Source: JACRIM01 sp038042195 (GTDB lineage Bacteria; Planctomycetota; Phycisphaerae; UBA1845; UTPLA1). From it: DNA of 57,609 bases. Under the pieces are notes generated by a model. That model made no database searches. It was not told the origin of the DNA and worked only from the letters and a program-made list of their open reading frames with translations. The position numbers were made by a program, and so were the translations under genes. This document shows positions 19,109-27,819 of the stretch, one piece after another; positions within the stretch are counted from its first letter, which is position 1, and every line of letters starts with the position of its first letter. Location of the stretch: the NCBI GenBank assembly GCA_038042195.1, contig JBBTET010000047.1, positions 1 through 57,609 of the forward strand. The letters are read 5' to 3'.

Positions 19109-21118
19109 TCACGGCTTCCCGACGTGCGACCTGCCCAGGAGATCGTCCAGTCGCCGCAGCCAATTGTGCCAGGGCGTACTGTAGATGCGAATGCTTCGCA
19201 GCAGCAGTCGGTTTTGGCCTTTGGATGCGCGAAAGTCCAGCTTGACAAAGCGAAACGCCGACAGTGTCGTCAATCGATATCGTGTGATCAGTGGAGTCAC
19301 AGTTAATCGCGCATCGGACGCGCTCGATCGCGAATCGTAAACCTCGTGCCACCCTTGACTGTCCCGCGAGACGTGCCACGCGTAGTCCGTCAGCGCCTCC
19401 GTCAGGGCGTAATCCGTCATCTCCAGCCGATCCGCGCGCAACATCCGACCCAGATCGAACACCACGGTCGCCGGCCCTGCCTCGGCCGCAGCGGTATACT
19501 CCTTGTCGTCGACGCCGCGCAGGGCCACCTCGAATCCGTGATTCTCTGGGCAGCCTGGTTGCTGTGTCACCGATGCGCCGCGAGCGCGATCCGTCGGTTT
19601 GTTTGCGCCGAAGATGGTGAGCAGTACAAAAATCGTGCCAAGTCCAAGCGACATCGCTCGGCCGACCTTGGCCGGATGCGGTGCGAGTACGAGCGCCCTC
19701 GTGGCAGCACCGAATCGCAGAGTCAAATATGCAATCAGGATTGGTACGCATTGCGTCACCAGTCGATTCGCCGAGTCGCCCCAGCCGACGCGATAGGGTT
19801 GTTCGCGAAAGCTGCCGAGGATGTACACCATCGAGAGAAACGTGCCCGTGCCCACGGTCCAACAATCCTGCCGGTCGAGGCGGGGCAGCCCAAAGGCCAG
19901 CACCGTCAATACGGCAAGCACGCCCCAACTCGCGCCCCATCGACCCGTGCTAAAGAGATTTTCGCCCATCGCATCGAGACAGTGCCGCATGTGATCGGGT
20001 CGCTTCAGCGTGAACCCAACAACGAGAATCATCGAACCATACAGCATCGCCCATGGAATAAGGGCCATCACTTGCCGAACCCTCGGTCGATCGGGCAATG
20101 CCGCCACCGCCGTGAGCGCAGCCATGATCGCCATCAATCCCCACGCCTTGCCCGGCGAGAGAATGTCTGTGCCCGGCCCGATGAGTGTGATCAGTCGGGC
20201 GTACCACGCCAGCGTCAACACGAAGACCGGCACGAAGCACGCCAGTCGCACGCGGCGCGTGACCGTCGGACTCCACAGCATCGGCGCGGCGAACACGGCG
20301 TAGTACAGCGGCGATTCGGTGCGCAACAGAATGAACCCGAAAAACGACGCCATGCTCAACACCAGCCAGCCCGATTCCGACCGCGACATACCGAGCCACA
20401 TGCACGCGACGGCGACGAACAGATACATGGCGGAGGGGAGATTGTTATGAACGTAGAACGACTGAAATACGATGAAATACGTCGTGGCCATGAAGAGTGT
20501 TGAACTCATCGCGATGAGGCCGGCCCACACCATGCCGACATTCATGCTTCTCAAACACGCGGTGCACATATATAAAAACGTCACCGCGAAGATGACCGCC
20601 ATCGTGGGCCACAGCGCGTAGAGGAAATCCACACCGAGCAGCACCGAGACCGAGTGAACCATCGGCACGAACACGCCCCACGACGCCAGAGCGGGGTGGC
20701 AGGCCGGATCGAAGCCGCCGTGCTGGGCCAGTTGCCTGCCAAGGAGAATCTGCGTGTAGGAGTCATACGAGAGAACCGAGTAGTCGTATCGCGTCGCGGC
20801 GATTCCAATGCCAACCAGCATCAGACTCGACAGCCCCAGTCCCATCCAATCGCGCTGTGACATGCTTCTCGCACGAACGTGTCGGGCACCGAGGACCAGG
20901 GCCGTTGCGCCGAGTCCGCCGAAAAGTGTCCACGCGGTGTACGGCAGCCCGGTACACAGAACGACCAAGCCCCACACGACCCACAGCAACATCCCCCAGA
21001 GAAGGCCCGACAGCCACGCAAACGTCCGATGCTCCGCCTTCAGAAATGTCACGGCAACGACCGCGCCGCAGACGTGGAGCAAGAGAAAAAATGCGATCTG
21101 CTGTGTCATGGCGATCAT
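19109..21118 (-). CDS. Large polytopic membrane protein with C-terminal carbohydrate-binding-like domain (GT-C-like)
   Basis: 669 residues with about 12 hydrophobic segments through residue ~500 (for example FFLLLHVCGAVVAVTFL, LLWGMLLWVVWGLVVLC, AVIFAVTFLYMCTAC). The last ~160 residues are an extracytoplasmic beta-rich domain. A DYDSY-like acidic loop after the early helices (RYDYSVLSYDSYTQILLGRQ) resembles the first loop of GT-C glycosyltransferases that use polyprenyl-linked sugars. The tail (TVVFDLGRMLRADRLEMTDY, WHEVYDSRSSASDARLT, RFVKLDFRASKGQNRLLLRS) looks like an F5/8 type C or CBM32-like module. The start abuts the stop of the upstream gene. Function as a polymerase or lipid-linked glycosyltransferase is inferred from topology and cluster position only. 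Confidence 0.6.
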   Translation of the reverse strand: MIAMTQQIAFFLLLHVCGAVVAVTFLKAEHRTFAWLSGLLWGMLLWVVWGLVVLCTGLPYTAWTLFGGLGATALVLGARHVRARSMSQRDWMGLGLSSLMLVGIGIAATRYDYSVLSYDSYTQILLGRQLAQHGGFDPACHPALASWGVFVPMVHSVSVLLGVDFLYALWPTMAVIFAVTFLYMCTACLRSMNVGMVWAGLIAMSSTLFMATTYFIVFQSFYVHNNLPSAMYLFVAVACMWLGMSRSESGWLVLSMASFFGFILLRTESPLYYAVFAAPMLWSPTVTRRVRLACFVPVFVLTLAWYARLITLIGPGTDILSPGKAWGLMAIMAALTAVAALPDRPRVRQVMALIPWAMLYGSMILVVGFTLKRPDHMRHCLDAMGENLFSTGRWGASWGVLAVLTVLAFGLPRLDRQDCWTVGTGTFLSMVYILGSFREQPYRVGWGDSANRLVTQCVPILIAYLTLRFGAATRALVLAPHPAKVGRAMSLGLGTIFVLLTIFGANKPTDRARGASVTQQPGCPENHGFEVALRGVDDKEYTAAAEAGPATVVFDLGRMLRADRLEMTDYALTEALTDYAWHVSRDSQGWHEVYDSRSSASDARLTVTPLITRYRLTTLSAFRFVKLDFRASKGQNRLLLRSIRIYSTPWHNWLRRLDDLLGRSHVGKP

Positions 21119-21802
21119 TCAGCGCGGGATCATGCCGGTGGGTACAAGGTAGCGTTGTTCATCGGACTCGAAGACGCGATAGTCGGTCGGATCGGTTTGA
21201 TGAGCTGCATGATAGAGCTGGAAGACTCGACCCTTCCCATCGGCTCTTGTGTCGTGGGGTTGGCTTTCGAGCGACGTCTTTTCACTCGGTGTCAGTATTG
21301 CGTTGTAGTTGCGCACAACGAGTTCCTTCGCCCGCGCCACTTTGGTCAAATAGTGTTGATCCAGCACGTTGCCGCTCGGCACGATGACGGTTCGTCCCGT
21401 GACCATGCCTTCCAGTGATAGATAGAATGCCAAATGCGTCCGCTCGTAGTCCGATGCACTGGTTTCCGCGTGCGACAGCAACGTGTGCCGATCGTGTTGA
21501 ATGAGTCGATACGGCTCCGACTCGGACACGGACCCCAGCGATTGCCAGTTCCAACGAATACCGGCAATGAGCAGTACGACGAAAACGCCGCGCAACACAT
21601 GTGCCGCGACCTTCGGCGCAAACCGTGCCGTGATCACCAACACGCCGACCGTCGCAAAGATAATTCGCAACAGTCCGCCAAGCTGCCCCAGTGCCTCGAA
21701 AAGATGCCCCCAGATCACCGACCCATCGTGATGTCGAAAGAGGAGCGTGCCCGAAAGAAGCACACCGCCGAGCAACACGAATCCAGCGATCCGGTCCTTC
21801 AC
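21119..21802 (-). CDS. Membrane protein of unknown function
   Basis: From the GTG at 21802 this protein has 227 residues. AAGGA lies 6 nt upstream of that GTG, whereas the longer frame to 21931 would overlap the flippase gene. Three hydrophobic helices occupy the first ~100 residues (IAGFVLLGGVLLSGTLLF, LLRIIFATVGVLVITARF, LRGVFVVLLIAGIRW). A soluble region of ~125 residues follows (ERTHLAFYLSLEGMVTGRTV, VVRNYNAILTPSEKTSLE) and probably faces the periplasm. I do not recognise the family. The stop codon directly precedes the start of the 669-residue membrane protein, so the two are likely translated together and may function together. Confidence 0.65.
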   Translation of the reverse strand: MKDRIAGFVLLGGVLLSGTLLFRHHDGSVIWGHLFEALGQLGGLLRIIFATVGVLVITARFAPKVAAHVLRGVFVVLLIAGIRWNWQSLGSVSESEPYRLIQHDRHTLLSHAETSASDYERTHLAFYLSLEGMVTGRTVIVPSGNVLDQHYLTKVARAKELVVRNYNAILTPSEKTSLESQPHDTRADGKGRVFQLYHAAHQTDPTDYRVFESDEQRYLVPTGMIPR

Positions 21803-21875
21803 GTGACATCCTTGCTGCGTGACTTTTCTTGCACGGCATTCAAGTGTAGAGGTCGCCGAAATCAGCCACAAGCTG

Positions 21876-23147
21876 CTACAACCGCACGCCCACCATTCGG
21901 CGAGCCAGAATGGCAATGAGCGCCGCTTCAACGAGAAACGCCGTCCCCGTCGCGACCGCCGACCCCGGCGCTCCGAATGCAGGCACGAGCGCGACGTTCA
22001 GGATCAGATTGCTCAACACTACGATGGCAACGAGCACAGTGTGTGAACCGGGATGACCCGATTGCAAGAGGATTCCCATAAAGGGGCGATAGCGTGCGTT
22101 GAGGCTGATGCCTGCAACGAGGATACCGAACACGACCCAACTCGCTTGGAAGGAGGCGTCCACGCGAATCCAGCCAAGTGCAAATGGATACACGACGACC
22201 GCCGCCGCGCCGACCGCCAGCATCAGAGGGAAAAAAGTCTGCGACAGTCGCCGCGAAAACGCCTCGATGTCCGGCTTTCTCTGATTCGCCAAATGCCCGC
22301 CGATGATCGGATCGACATTGGTCCGCAGCGCCAGCGGAATCTGGGCGAATCCCTCGGCGAGGATGGCCGCGAAGCTGTAGATGCCGACGGTGGCGTCATC
22401 GCGGAAAAAGCCGAGGATCAGAATATCGACGCGCGTGTTCAGTTCGTGCAGGACACCGCTGAGGAATCCGCGCAGTCCGTAGCTGATGTGGGTCGGATAC
22501 CACGCAGCGAGTGATCCGCCAAATTGGAATCGGAAGAGTGCGAGTCGGATGTACGCCACGAGTCCGACAAACAAGAGCAGCTCCGACACGCTCAGCGCGA
22601 TCGTCAGATGACTGCCGGGCCGCCCCATCGCGACCAATGCCGCGATCGAGCCAAGCAGTAGCACAAATCGCAGCGACTGAAACACGGCGTAGGCTCGCAT
22701 ATGGCGCAGGCCGCTGAGGACATTTAAGAGTAGCTTATTGAGTGAAAACGCAAACAAGCCGGGCAACATGTACCCAATGGCGTCCGCCACATCGGGGCTG
22801 CTCAGCAGTCGTCCGACAACGCCCCTGGCCAACCATGCGAGCAGACACACCGCAAGCGACACGGTCCCTACGAGCATCATGGCCGACGATGCCGCCCTCG
22901 ATGCGTGGTCCAGATCGTCCTGACGACGGGAGACCTGATGGAGGACGGAGTACTGAAGCCCGCCGACCGCCAGTTGGGACAAAACGATGTAAAACGCAAA
23001 GGCCTGATTAAACACGCCCAGCGCCGACGAACCCATTCGCGCGGCGATGATCGTGTTTACGGCGACGCCACCCAGGCCGGCGACGACGAGGCTGCCCAGC
23101 ACCCATACGACATCCATGCGAAAGTTTCGATCGGTGGGTTTGGTCAT
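21876..23147 (-). CDS. Wzx-like polysaccharide flippase
   Basis: A 423-residue membrane protein with about 12-14 helices and no catalytic motif, of the MOP (polysaccharide transporter) superfamily. The start reads as a typical flippase (VVWVLGSLVVAGLGGVAVNT, ARMGSSALGVFNQAFAFYI). A mid-protein FNKLLLN-type segment (FAFSLNKLLLNVLSGL) and the pattern ILGFFRDDATVGIYSFAAIL, with charged residues in otherwise hydrophobic helices, are also characteristic. It would move undecaprenyl-linked oligosaccharides across the inner membrane. It starts 3 nt after the stop of the methyltransferase gene upstream. Its presence beside a Wzt-like ABC ATPase means the cluster holds parts of two export routes. Confidence 0.85.
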   Translation of the reverse strand: MTKPTDRNFRMDVVWVLGSLVVAGLGGVAVNTIIAARMGSSALGVFNQAFAFYIVLSQLAVGGLQYSVLHQVSRRQDDLDHASRAASSAMMLVGTVSLAVCLLAWLARGVVGRLLSSPDVADAIGYMLPGLFAFSLNKLLLNVLSGLRHMRAYAVFQSLRFVLLLGSIAALVAMGRPGSHLTIALSVSELLLFVGLVAYIRLALFRFQFGGSLAAWYPTHISYGLRGFLSGVLHELNTRVDILILGFFRDDATVGIYSFAAILAEGFAQIPLALRTNVDPIIGGHLANQRKPDIEAFSRRLSQTFFPLMLAVGAAAVVVYPFALGWIRVDASFQASWVVFGILVAGISLNARYRPFMGILLQSGHPGSHTVLVAIVVLSNLILNVALVPAFGAPGSAVATGTAFLVEAALIAILARRMVGVRL

Positions 23148-23150
23148 GAA

Positions 23151-23954
23151 TCAGGCAAACCTGCCCCATGCGATCAAGTTCCAACTGAGGAATCGCACAG
23201 GCCCCGGAAGGTAATTGTCCAGAAGCAAGTCCATGCCCTGCGCCAATCGCGCGAGCGGCGTGAATACGAATTGCGGCCGCAGAACCACCTCGGCAAACGG
23301 AGTCGACAAGTACCCCTGATATTGCACCTGCACCTCTTTGATACCGTGTCCGGTGATAAGGTCGCGCAGCTCCTCCCGTGTGAAGTACCGCTGATCCTCG
23401 GAATAAGATGGGTCCAGTCGTTGCCGAATACGCCGCAGGCCCTGAATCAGCGGGTTCCCGCGGTTTGGCTCGAATGCAACAAAATGAGCACCCGGCCGGG
23501 CGATTCGATGCAGGGACTCCATGACCTGCCCGACGTCCAGCATGTGATGCAACGCCCCAAGCAGGATGACCAAATCACCAATCTTCGATGGAATCTCGGT
23601 GGACTTGATGTTCGCGCAGAGAAAGTCGGCCGGACAATCTGCGTTGAGTCGCCGCGCCTCTTCGATCATTTGCACTGAGTGGTCAATGCCGAGATACCGG
23701 TTGTAACGGCCTTTCAGATATCGCGCAGCACGTCCCAGCCCGCAACCCACCTCGACGATCGTATCGACGCGTCCCGATGTTCCCAACACCGGCTCCACGC
23801 AACGCGCCACCTGGTAACGACGGATCGCTGACGATGAAGAGGCCGCGTCCTTTCGGCGGTACTCTGCCACAATGCGATCAAACAGCAGTCGATCATGAAT
23901 CTCGACCGGATCCTCAGAGGGGGGCGTGGCGTGGTCGATCGCGGGAGATGTCAT
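23151..23954 (-). CDS. Class I SAM-dependent methyltransferase
   Basis: 267 residues with the SAM fold at ~60-165: motif I IVEVGCGLGRAARYLKGRY, strand-2 acid LGIDHSVQMIEEARRL, LVILLGALHHMLD and PGAHFVAFEPNRGNP. The C-terminal part (YSEDQRYFTREELRDLITGH, followed by hydrophobic PQFVFTPLARLAQGMDLLLD) is typical of methyltransferases acting on lipid-linked or membrane-near substrates. The ATG overlaps the start-side partner: the last bases of this start codon form the stop of the amidotransferase gene (ATGA, 23951-23954), so translation is coupled. Its substrate is unknown; the cluster suggests a sugar or glycolipid. Confidence 0.85.
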   Translation of the reverse strand: MTSPAIDHATPPSEDPVEIHDRLLFDRIVAEYRRKDAASSSSAIRRYQVARCVEPVLGTSGRVDTIVEVGCGLGRAARYLKGRYNRYLGIDHSVQMIEEARRLNADCPADFLCANIKSTEIPSKIGDLVILLGALHHMLDVGQVMESLHRIARPGAHFVAFEPNRGNPLIQGLRRIRQRLDPSYSEDQRYFTREELRDLITGHGIKEVQVQYQGYLSTPFAEVVLRPQFVFTPLARLAQGMDLLLDNYLPGPVRFLSWNLIAWGRFA

Positions 23955-26017
23955 GGCACATCCGTCCCTTCGCCATCTCGGCTCATTGCTCGCAGCTTCG
24001 GCGTGCGGTTGATTGTCGAAATCGCATACTCAAAGTCCACGCCGATGATGTCGCAGTACCATCGGATCGATTTCCACCGCGGCTTATTCTCCTCAGTGAT
24101 GTGGGCCAATGCTTCGGCGCGCGTCAGGATGCCCTCCCGAATCTGATTGCTGCGAAACGTGTCATTCTCGCAGAAGCCCGCCACGGTCATATAAATGTAG
24201 TTGTAGAACGACGCCGTCCCGTCGCCAATCCGCCACGTCGTCGTCGTGTCATCCGCCAGTTCCCAGTCATACTCACCACGCAGCGTCGCAACAATCTCCT
24301 CTTCCTTCCACTCGACATAGCGATACAGGTTCAGAAAGTCACGCTTGACGAAATAGTAACATGCGTAGGCAAACATCGTGTCGGCCAGCGACACGTTGAG
24401 ATAGGCGGGATTCCGCAAATACTGCCCGCCATAGTATTGCAGGATTTTCGCCTTGTTCGTCAGCGACAACGCATAAGCATGATCGTCACTCACCTGCGCC
24501 GGGCGAATGTTGGAAAATCCCGACTTGAAGTCGGTCCGCTCCAGCATGTTCTCGCCAAGTAACGTGAGCGGCACGCCGAGCTGCTTCTTCAGCCGATTCG
24601 CATGGTAGAAATACTGCTTGTCCCCCGCCATGAACAGCGGGATCATCCCCAGGTCTGGCCGCCGCAGCCACGCCAGCACGTTCTTGCGAATGTTCCTCCG
24701 CTTCTGGGCGATGTCGGCGGACACCAAAATATGCTCGACGCCCAGCTTGCCGCACATCCGCGAGATGTTTCGACGGGCCAAATCGGTGACCATTCCCCAG
24801 TCATAGGTGTACGCAATCGGATTCAGTTTGAGTACGCACTTGACGATATGCAACACATGGCAACTGTCCCGACCGCCGCTCATGCCGACCAGGCATTCCG
24901 GCCGGCCGTCGGTGCGTCGGAATGGCGCAACGATCTTTTCGAGTGCCGCCACTCCGTGGTACGCGAGCTTCTTGTACTTGTGGCAATAGTTGCATACCCC
25001 CGACGCATCAAACTCAATGAACGGCATCGTCTCAGGCAGGATGCACCGCGTACATCGCCGAAGATCGCCTAGCGAAACGCCAACACCGCACGCCGGAGCC
25101 TCGTTCCGCGTGCTCACCAGGCTGCTTTTTTTCGTGACGCCATGCCCATTCGCTTCCGGGAGGATTTCGATGAGCTTGCGCGCTTCGTGCGGCTGCGATG
25201 ATTCGTCATCCGCGCCTGGCGACCCAGCCAGCGCGAAGTACGTCATGGACGCATCAGCCAGATTCACCAGACAGGCGTCACCCGCGCAAACGTGCAGAAT
25301 CTCGCCATCGCCCAGCGCATTCCGCACAGTTCGCTCGGATAAGAGAATTTGAAGAATGTACATCTCCGACGCAAACAACAGCGTTCTGGCGCTCTCGCTC
25401 TGGCACAGGTATAGCGACCCATTGTTCGTGGCCAGGACCACATGATTCAATTCACCAAACAGGAGCGCCACTGATGCGGCACCTTGTATCAGGGCAAACG
25501 TCTCACGCACGGCCTGCATCAGCGACCGCCCCTGACTCAGAAAGTGCCGCGTCAGCCCAAGGATGACCTCGGAGTCCACGTCACTGCGGCGCGTCATCGA
25601 TGGATAACGCCGCCAAAGTTCATCGTGATTCACGATGATTCCGTTGTGAATGCCGACGAGATTCTCCGCGATGACCGGCTGATTATTGAGATGCACGTCC
25701 TGCCCGCCGGTCGTGACCAGCCGCGAGTGCCCGATGATTGCCAGCGGATGCCGTTCCCCGGAGCGTCCGTTTCCATTCGCACCACCATGACGTAGTGTGT
25801 CTCGAAGCAGACCTCGATAACGCGGGTGTCGGATCATCTCTGTGGCGCGCGTGTCCTCTTTGTAGATGCGAATCGCGTCGGCCGTCATCGCCGCAATGCC
25901 GGCAGCCTCCTTGCCGCGCGACTCCGAAAGCGTGAACAGGCGTGCGACGGTGTGTTCGATCCACCCTGTCGGGTGGTTGCCCGCATGACTGGTAATGATT
26001 CCGAAGATGCCGCACAT
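23951..26017 (-). CDS. Fused class II glutaminase / PP-loop N-acetyl sugar amidotransferase
   Basis: 688 residues in two halves. Residues 1-~260 are an Ntn-type glutaminase as in PurF/GlmS: catalytic Cys2 in MCGIFGI, GHSRLVTTGG (97-106), GIHNGIIVNHDEL (~122-134), DSE (148-150). After a ~50-residue linker comes a WbpG/PseA-type synthetase: zinc-type Cys pairs CTRC and CNYC (322/325, 342/345) around ILPETMPFIEFDASGVC, the PP-loop SGGRDS (380-385), and the WbpG-like TYDWGMVTDLARRNI and LGENMLERTDFKSGF. WbpG enzymes convert an N-acetyl sugar to an acetamidino sugar using ammonia from a separate HisH-type glutaminase. Here the ammonia source appears built in, but from another glutaminase class. 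No HisH/HisF-like genes are nearby. Confidence 0.85.
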   Translation of the reverse strand: MCGIFGIITSHAGNHPTGWIEHTVARLFTLSESRGKEAAGIAAMTADAIRIYKEDTRATEMIRHPRYRGLLRDTLRHGGANGNGRSGERHPLAIIGHSRLVTTGGQDVHLNNQPVIAENLVGIHNGIIVNHDELWRRYPSMTRRSDVDSEVILGLTRHFLSQGRSLMQAVRETFALIQGAASVALLFGELNHVVLATNNGSLYLCQSESARTLLFASEMYILQILLSERTVRNALGDGEILHVCAGDACLVNLADASMTYFALAGSPGADDESSQPHEARKLIEILPEANGHGVTKKSSLVSTRNEAPACGVGVSLGDLRRCTRCILPETMPFIEFDASGVCNYCHKYKKLAYHGVAALEKIVAPFRRTDGRPECLVGMSGGRDSCHVLHIVKCVLKLNPIAYTYDWGMVTDLARRNISRMCGKLGVEHILVSADIAQKRRNIRKNVLAWLRRPDLGMIPLFMAGDKQYFYHANRLKKQLGVPLTLLGENMLERTDFKSGFSNIRPAQVSDDHAYALSLTNKAKILQYYGGQYLRNPAYLNVSLADTMFAYACYYFVKRDFLNLYRYVEWKEEEIVATLRGEYDWELADDTTTTWRIGDGTASFYNYIYMTVAGFCENDTFRSNQIREGILTRAEALAHITEENKPRWKSIRWYCDIIGVDFEYAISTINRTPKLRAMSRDGEGTDVP

Positions 26018-26038
26018 GAGTCGCCCATCGCCCCTCGA

Positions 26039-26896
26039 TTAACGGTGAATCTCGCGTCGAATGGCCGACACCTGTTCGCAAACGATCCCCAGGAAAAAAA
26101 GAATCACGCCGGTGATGAAGAGCAGCACCATCGACTCGGTGATATGCACGCGCTCGAAGATGGAGAACAGAATAAAGTACACGACGCTGGCCCCCATGAA
26201 AAAAAACGAGAGCGGCACGAACACCCGCATGGGGTTGAATAGCACCGTCAGATTCACGATCAGCATGAGCACGCGGAAGCCGTCCTGAAAGATCTTCACC
26301 GAGCTGGTCCGCCCCTCGCGCTGCCGAGTCGAGATAGACACATACTGCACCGAGGCCCCCGTGCGAAACATCGCCAGCGTACTCGTCGTTGAAAATGAGA
26401 ATCCATCGGGCATCAAGTGGAGATATCGCCGAATAACCTCCGTCCGAAATGATCGAAGCCCCGAGTTCAAGTCGGGGATTTTCCGCGCTGCCAGCAGATT
26501 CGCAAACCACGCCAGGATTCGCTTGCCGGGCATCCGCGTGAACGATTGATGCGAGTTCTCATCCCGCGCCCCGACCACCATGTCGTGCGTAGTTGCCTCG
26601 GCAACGACCCTCATCACCTCGCTGAGGCCATGCTGCCCGTCGGCATCGCAGGTGATGACGTAGTCCGTCGTGACCGCCTGAATGCCCGTCTTAAGTGCCG
26701 CGCCATATCCACGATTGTAAGGATGCGACAAAACTCGCACGCCGCGCCGCGTCGCCTCGGCGACCGTTCCATCCGTCGAACCATCATCCACCACGATGAT
26801 CTCGCGGCAGCCCGGTGCCGTCGCCAATTCATCCAGCACCGCGCCGATCACGCGAGCTTCATTGTAGGCCGGGATGACCAGCGTGAATTCAATCAT
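26039..26896 (-). CDS. Family 2 glycosyltransferase with C-terminal membrane helices
   Basis: From the ATG at 26896 the protein has 285 residues. The GT-A domain shows TLVIPAYNEARVIGAVLDEL, IIVVDDGSTDGTVAEA, NRGYGAALKTGIQA and CDADGQHGL (the DxD), followed by VVGARDE and a C-terminal pair of helices (VFVPLSFFFMGASVVYFILF, MVLLFITGVILFFLGIV). This is the dolichyl-phosphate-mannose-synthase/GtrB-like layout, which charges polyprenyl phosphate or transfers sugars at the membrane. The start overlaps the stop of the methyltransferase gene upstream (ATGA, 26893-26896). A long in-frame extension upstream of this ATG is only the shadow of that gene. Confidence 0.93.
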   Translation of the reverse strand: MIEFTLVIPAYNEARVIGAVLDELATAPGCREIIVVDDGSTDGTVAEATRRGVRVLSHPYNRGYGAALKTGIQAVTTDYVITCDADGQHGLSEVMRVVAEATTHDMVVGARDENSHQSFTRMPGKRILAWFANLLAARKIPDLNSGLRSFRTEVIRRYLHLMPDGFSFSTTSTLAMFRTGASVQYVSISTRQREGRTSSVKIFQDGFRVLMLIVNLTVLFNPMRVFVPLSFFFMGASVVYFILFSIFERVHITESMVLLFITGVILFFLGIVCEQVSAIRREIHR

Positions 26897-27819
26897 GGAT
26901 GCTCGATCGTCGCGGACGCCTTCCGCGCCACGCAATACTGAATGTCCCCGGTCGGAACATACAGCGATACCCGGCGAAACCACCCCGTCCGCATCCAGTG
27001 AACCAGCATGGCGGGAACCAGCCGCGGAAACACCCGCCGGAGTTTGTACGTCAGAAACCCCGCGTTCACCCATTTGCCTTTGGTCATCCATCGCACACAT
27101 TGTAGATGTAGCCGCGCCTCCAGAAGTCGCGTGATCGTGCCGCGGCTGAAAAGCCCCAAATGCTCCGGCACGGTCATGAACGCCCACCGTTTCCCCATCA
27201 TCCGGGCGACGGGCGCGCCGATATTCGGCGTTGACACGATAAAGTAACCGCCCGGCCGTAGAGACTCCAGCAAGAGCCTCAGCGTCGTCACTGGATCCCA
27301 CAGGTGCTCCAAAACGTCCCAAAGCACGATGGCGTCGAAATACCCGCTTGGATACGCCCTGTCTTCCACCAGGCCCGTCCGTATCCGCGATGCCGCCGCT
27401 GGAGTTTTTCGCCGGGCTTCCTCCACGGCAAACTCCGAAATGTCCATTCCCCACATCTCGTAGCCGTCTCCGGCGAACGCGATGAAATCCCCCGTGGCAC
27501 AGCCCGCATCCAACACGCGTGCCCCACGTGCCAATCCGCATCCATCCAACAGCCGCATCCGCCGTGCATTCTCCTTCGCCAGGGGTACCGGGTCGCTGTA
27601 CTTGCCACGGTCGAAATAGTCCGGCCCATACATCTCCACCAATTCCGCTTCTCGGGGCTGCTCGCGCACGTGCACGAATCCGCAGGTCGAACATTGATCC
27701 ACCGACACAGTGGAAAACGAATGCAGCAACCGTGGTTCGGGTGCGCCGCACAGTCGGCAGGCCGCGCCGCGCGCGGCCCGGGTCGTCGCGAAAGACTGGA
27801 CGTCGGTTGTGCCGATCAT
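26893..27819 (-). CDS. Zinc-ribbon class I SAM methyltransferase
   Basis: 308 residues. The first ~55 hold two CxxC pairs (CRLCGAPE, CSTCGFVHV) that should bind zinc. The methyltransferase core follows: VLDAGCATGDFIAFAGD, MWGMDISEFAVEEARRK, YFDAIVLWDVLEHLWDP, LRPGGYFIVSTPNIG. The C-terminus is the Methyltransf_23 type with a later membrane-facing segment (FPRLVPAMLVHWMRTGWFRR). Such enzymes often act in polysaccharide and sugar-lipid clusters. Both ends are overlapped: the start shares bases with the stop of the 1,324-residue gene (27816-27819) and its stop with the GT2 start, so three reading frames are chained by ATGA junctions. Confidence 0.87.
   Translation of the reverse strand: MIGTTDVQSFATTRAARGAACRLCGAPEPRLLHSFSTVSVDQCSTCGFVHVREQPREAELVEMYGPDYFDRGKYSDPVPLAKENARRMRLLDGCGLARGARVLDAGCATGDFIAFAGDGYEMWGMDISEFAVEEARRKTPAAASRIRTGLVEDRAYPSGYFDAIVLWDVLEHLWDPVTTLRLLLESLRPGGYFIVSTPNIGAPVARMMGKRWAFMTVPEHLGLFSRGTITRLLEARLHLQCVRWMTKGKWVNAGFLTYKLRRVFPRLVPAMLVHWMRTGWFRRVSLYVPTGDIQYCVARKASATIEHP

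Noticed and set aside
26897..27751. N-terminal extension of the GT2 gene upstream of 26896
   Set aside because: It coincides with the methyltransferase gene in another frame and looks like low-complexity shadow. The ATG at 26896 sits in a 4-bp overlap.
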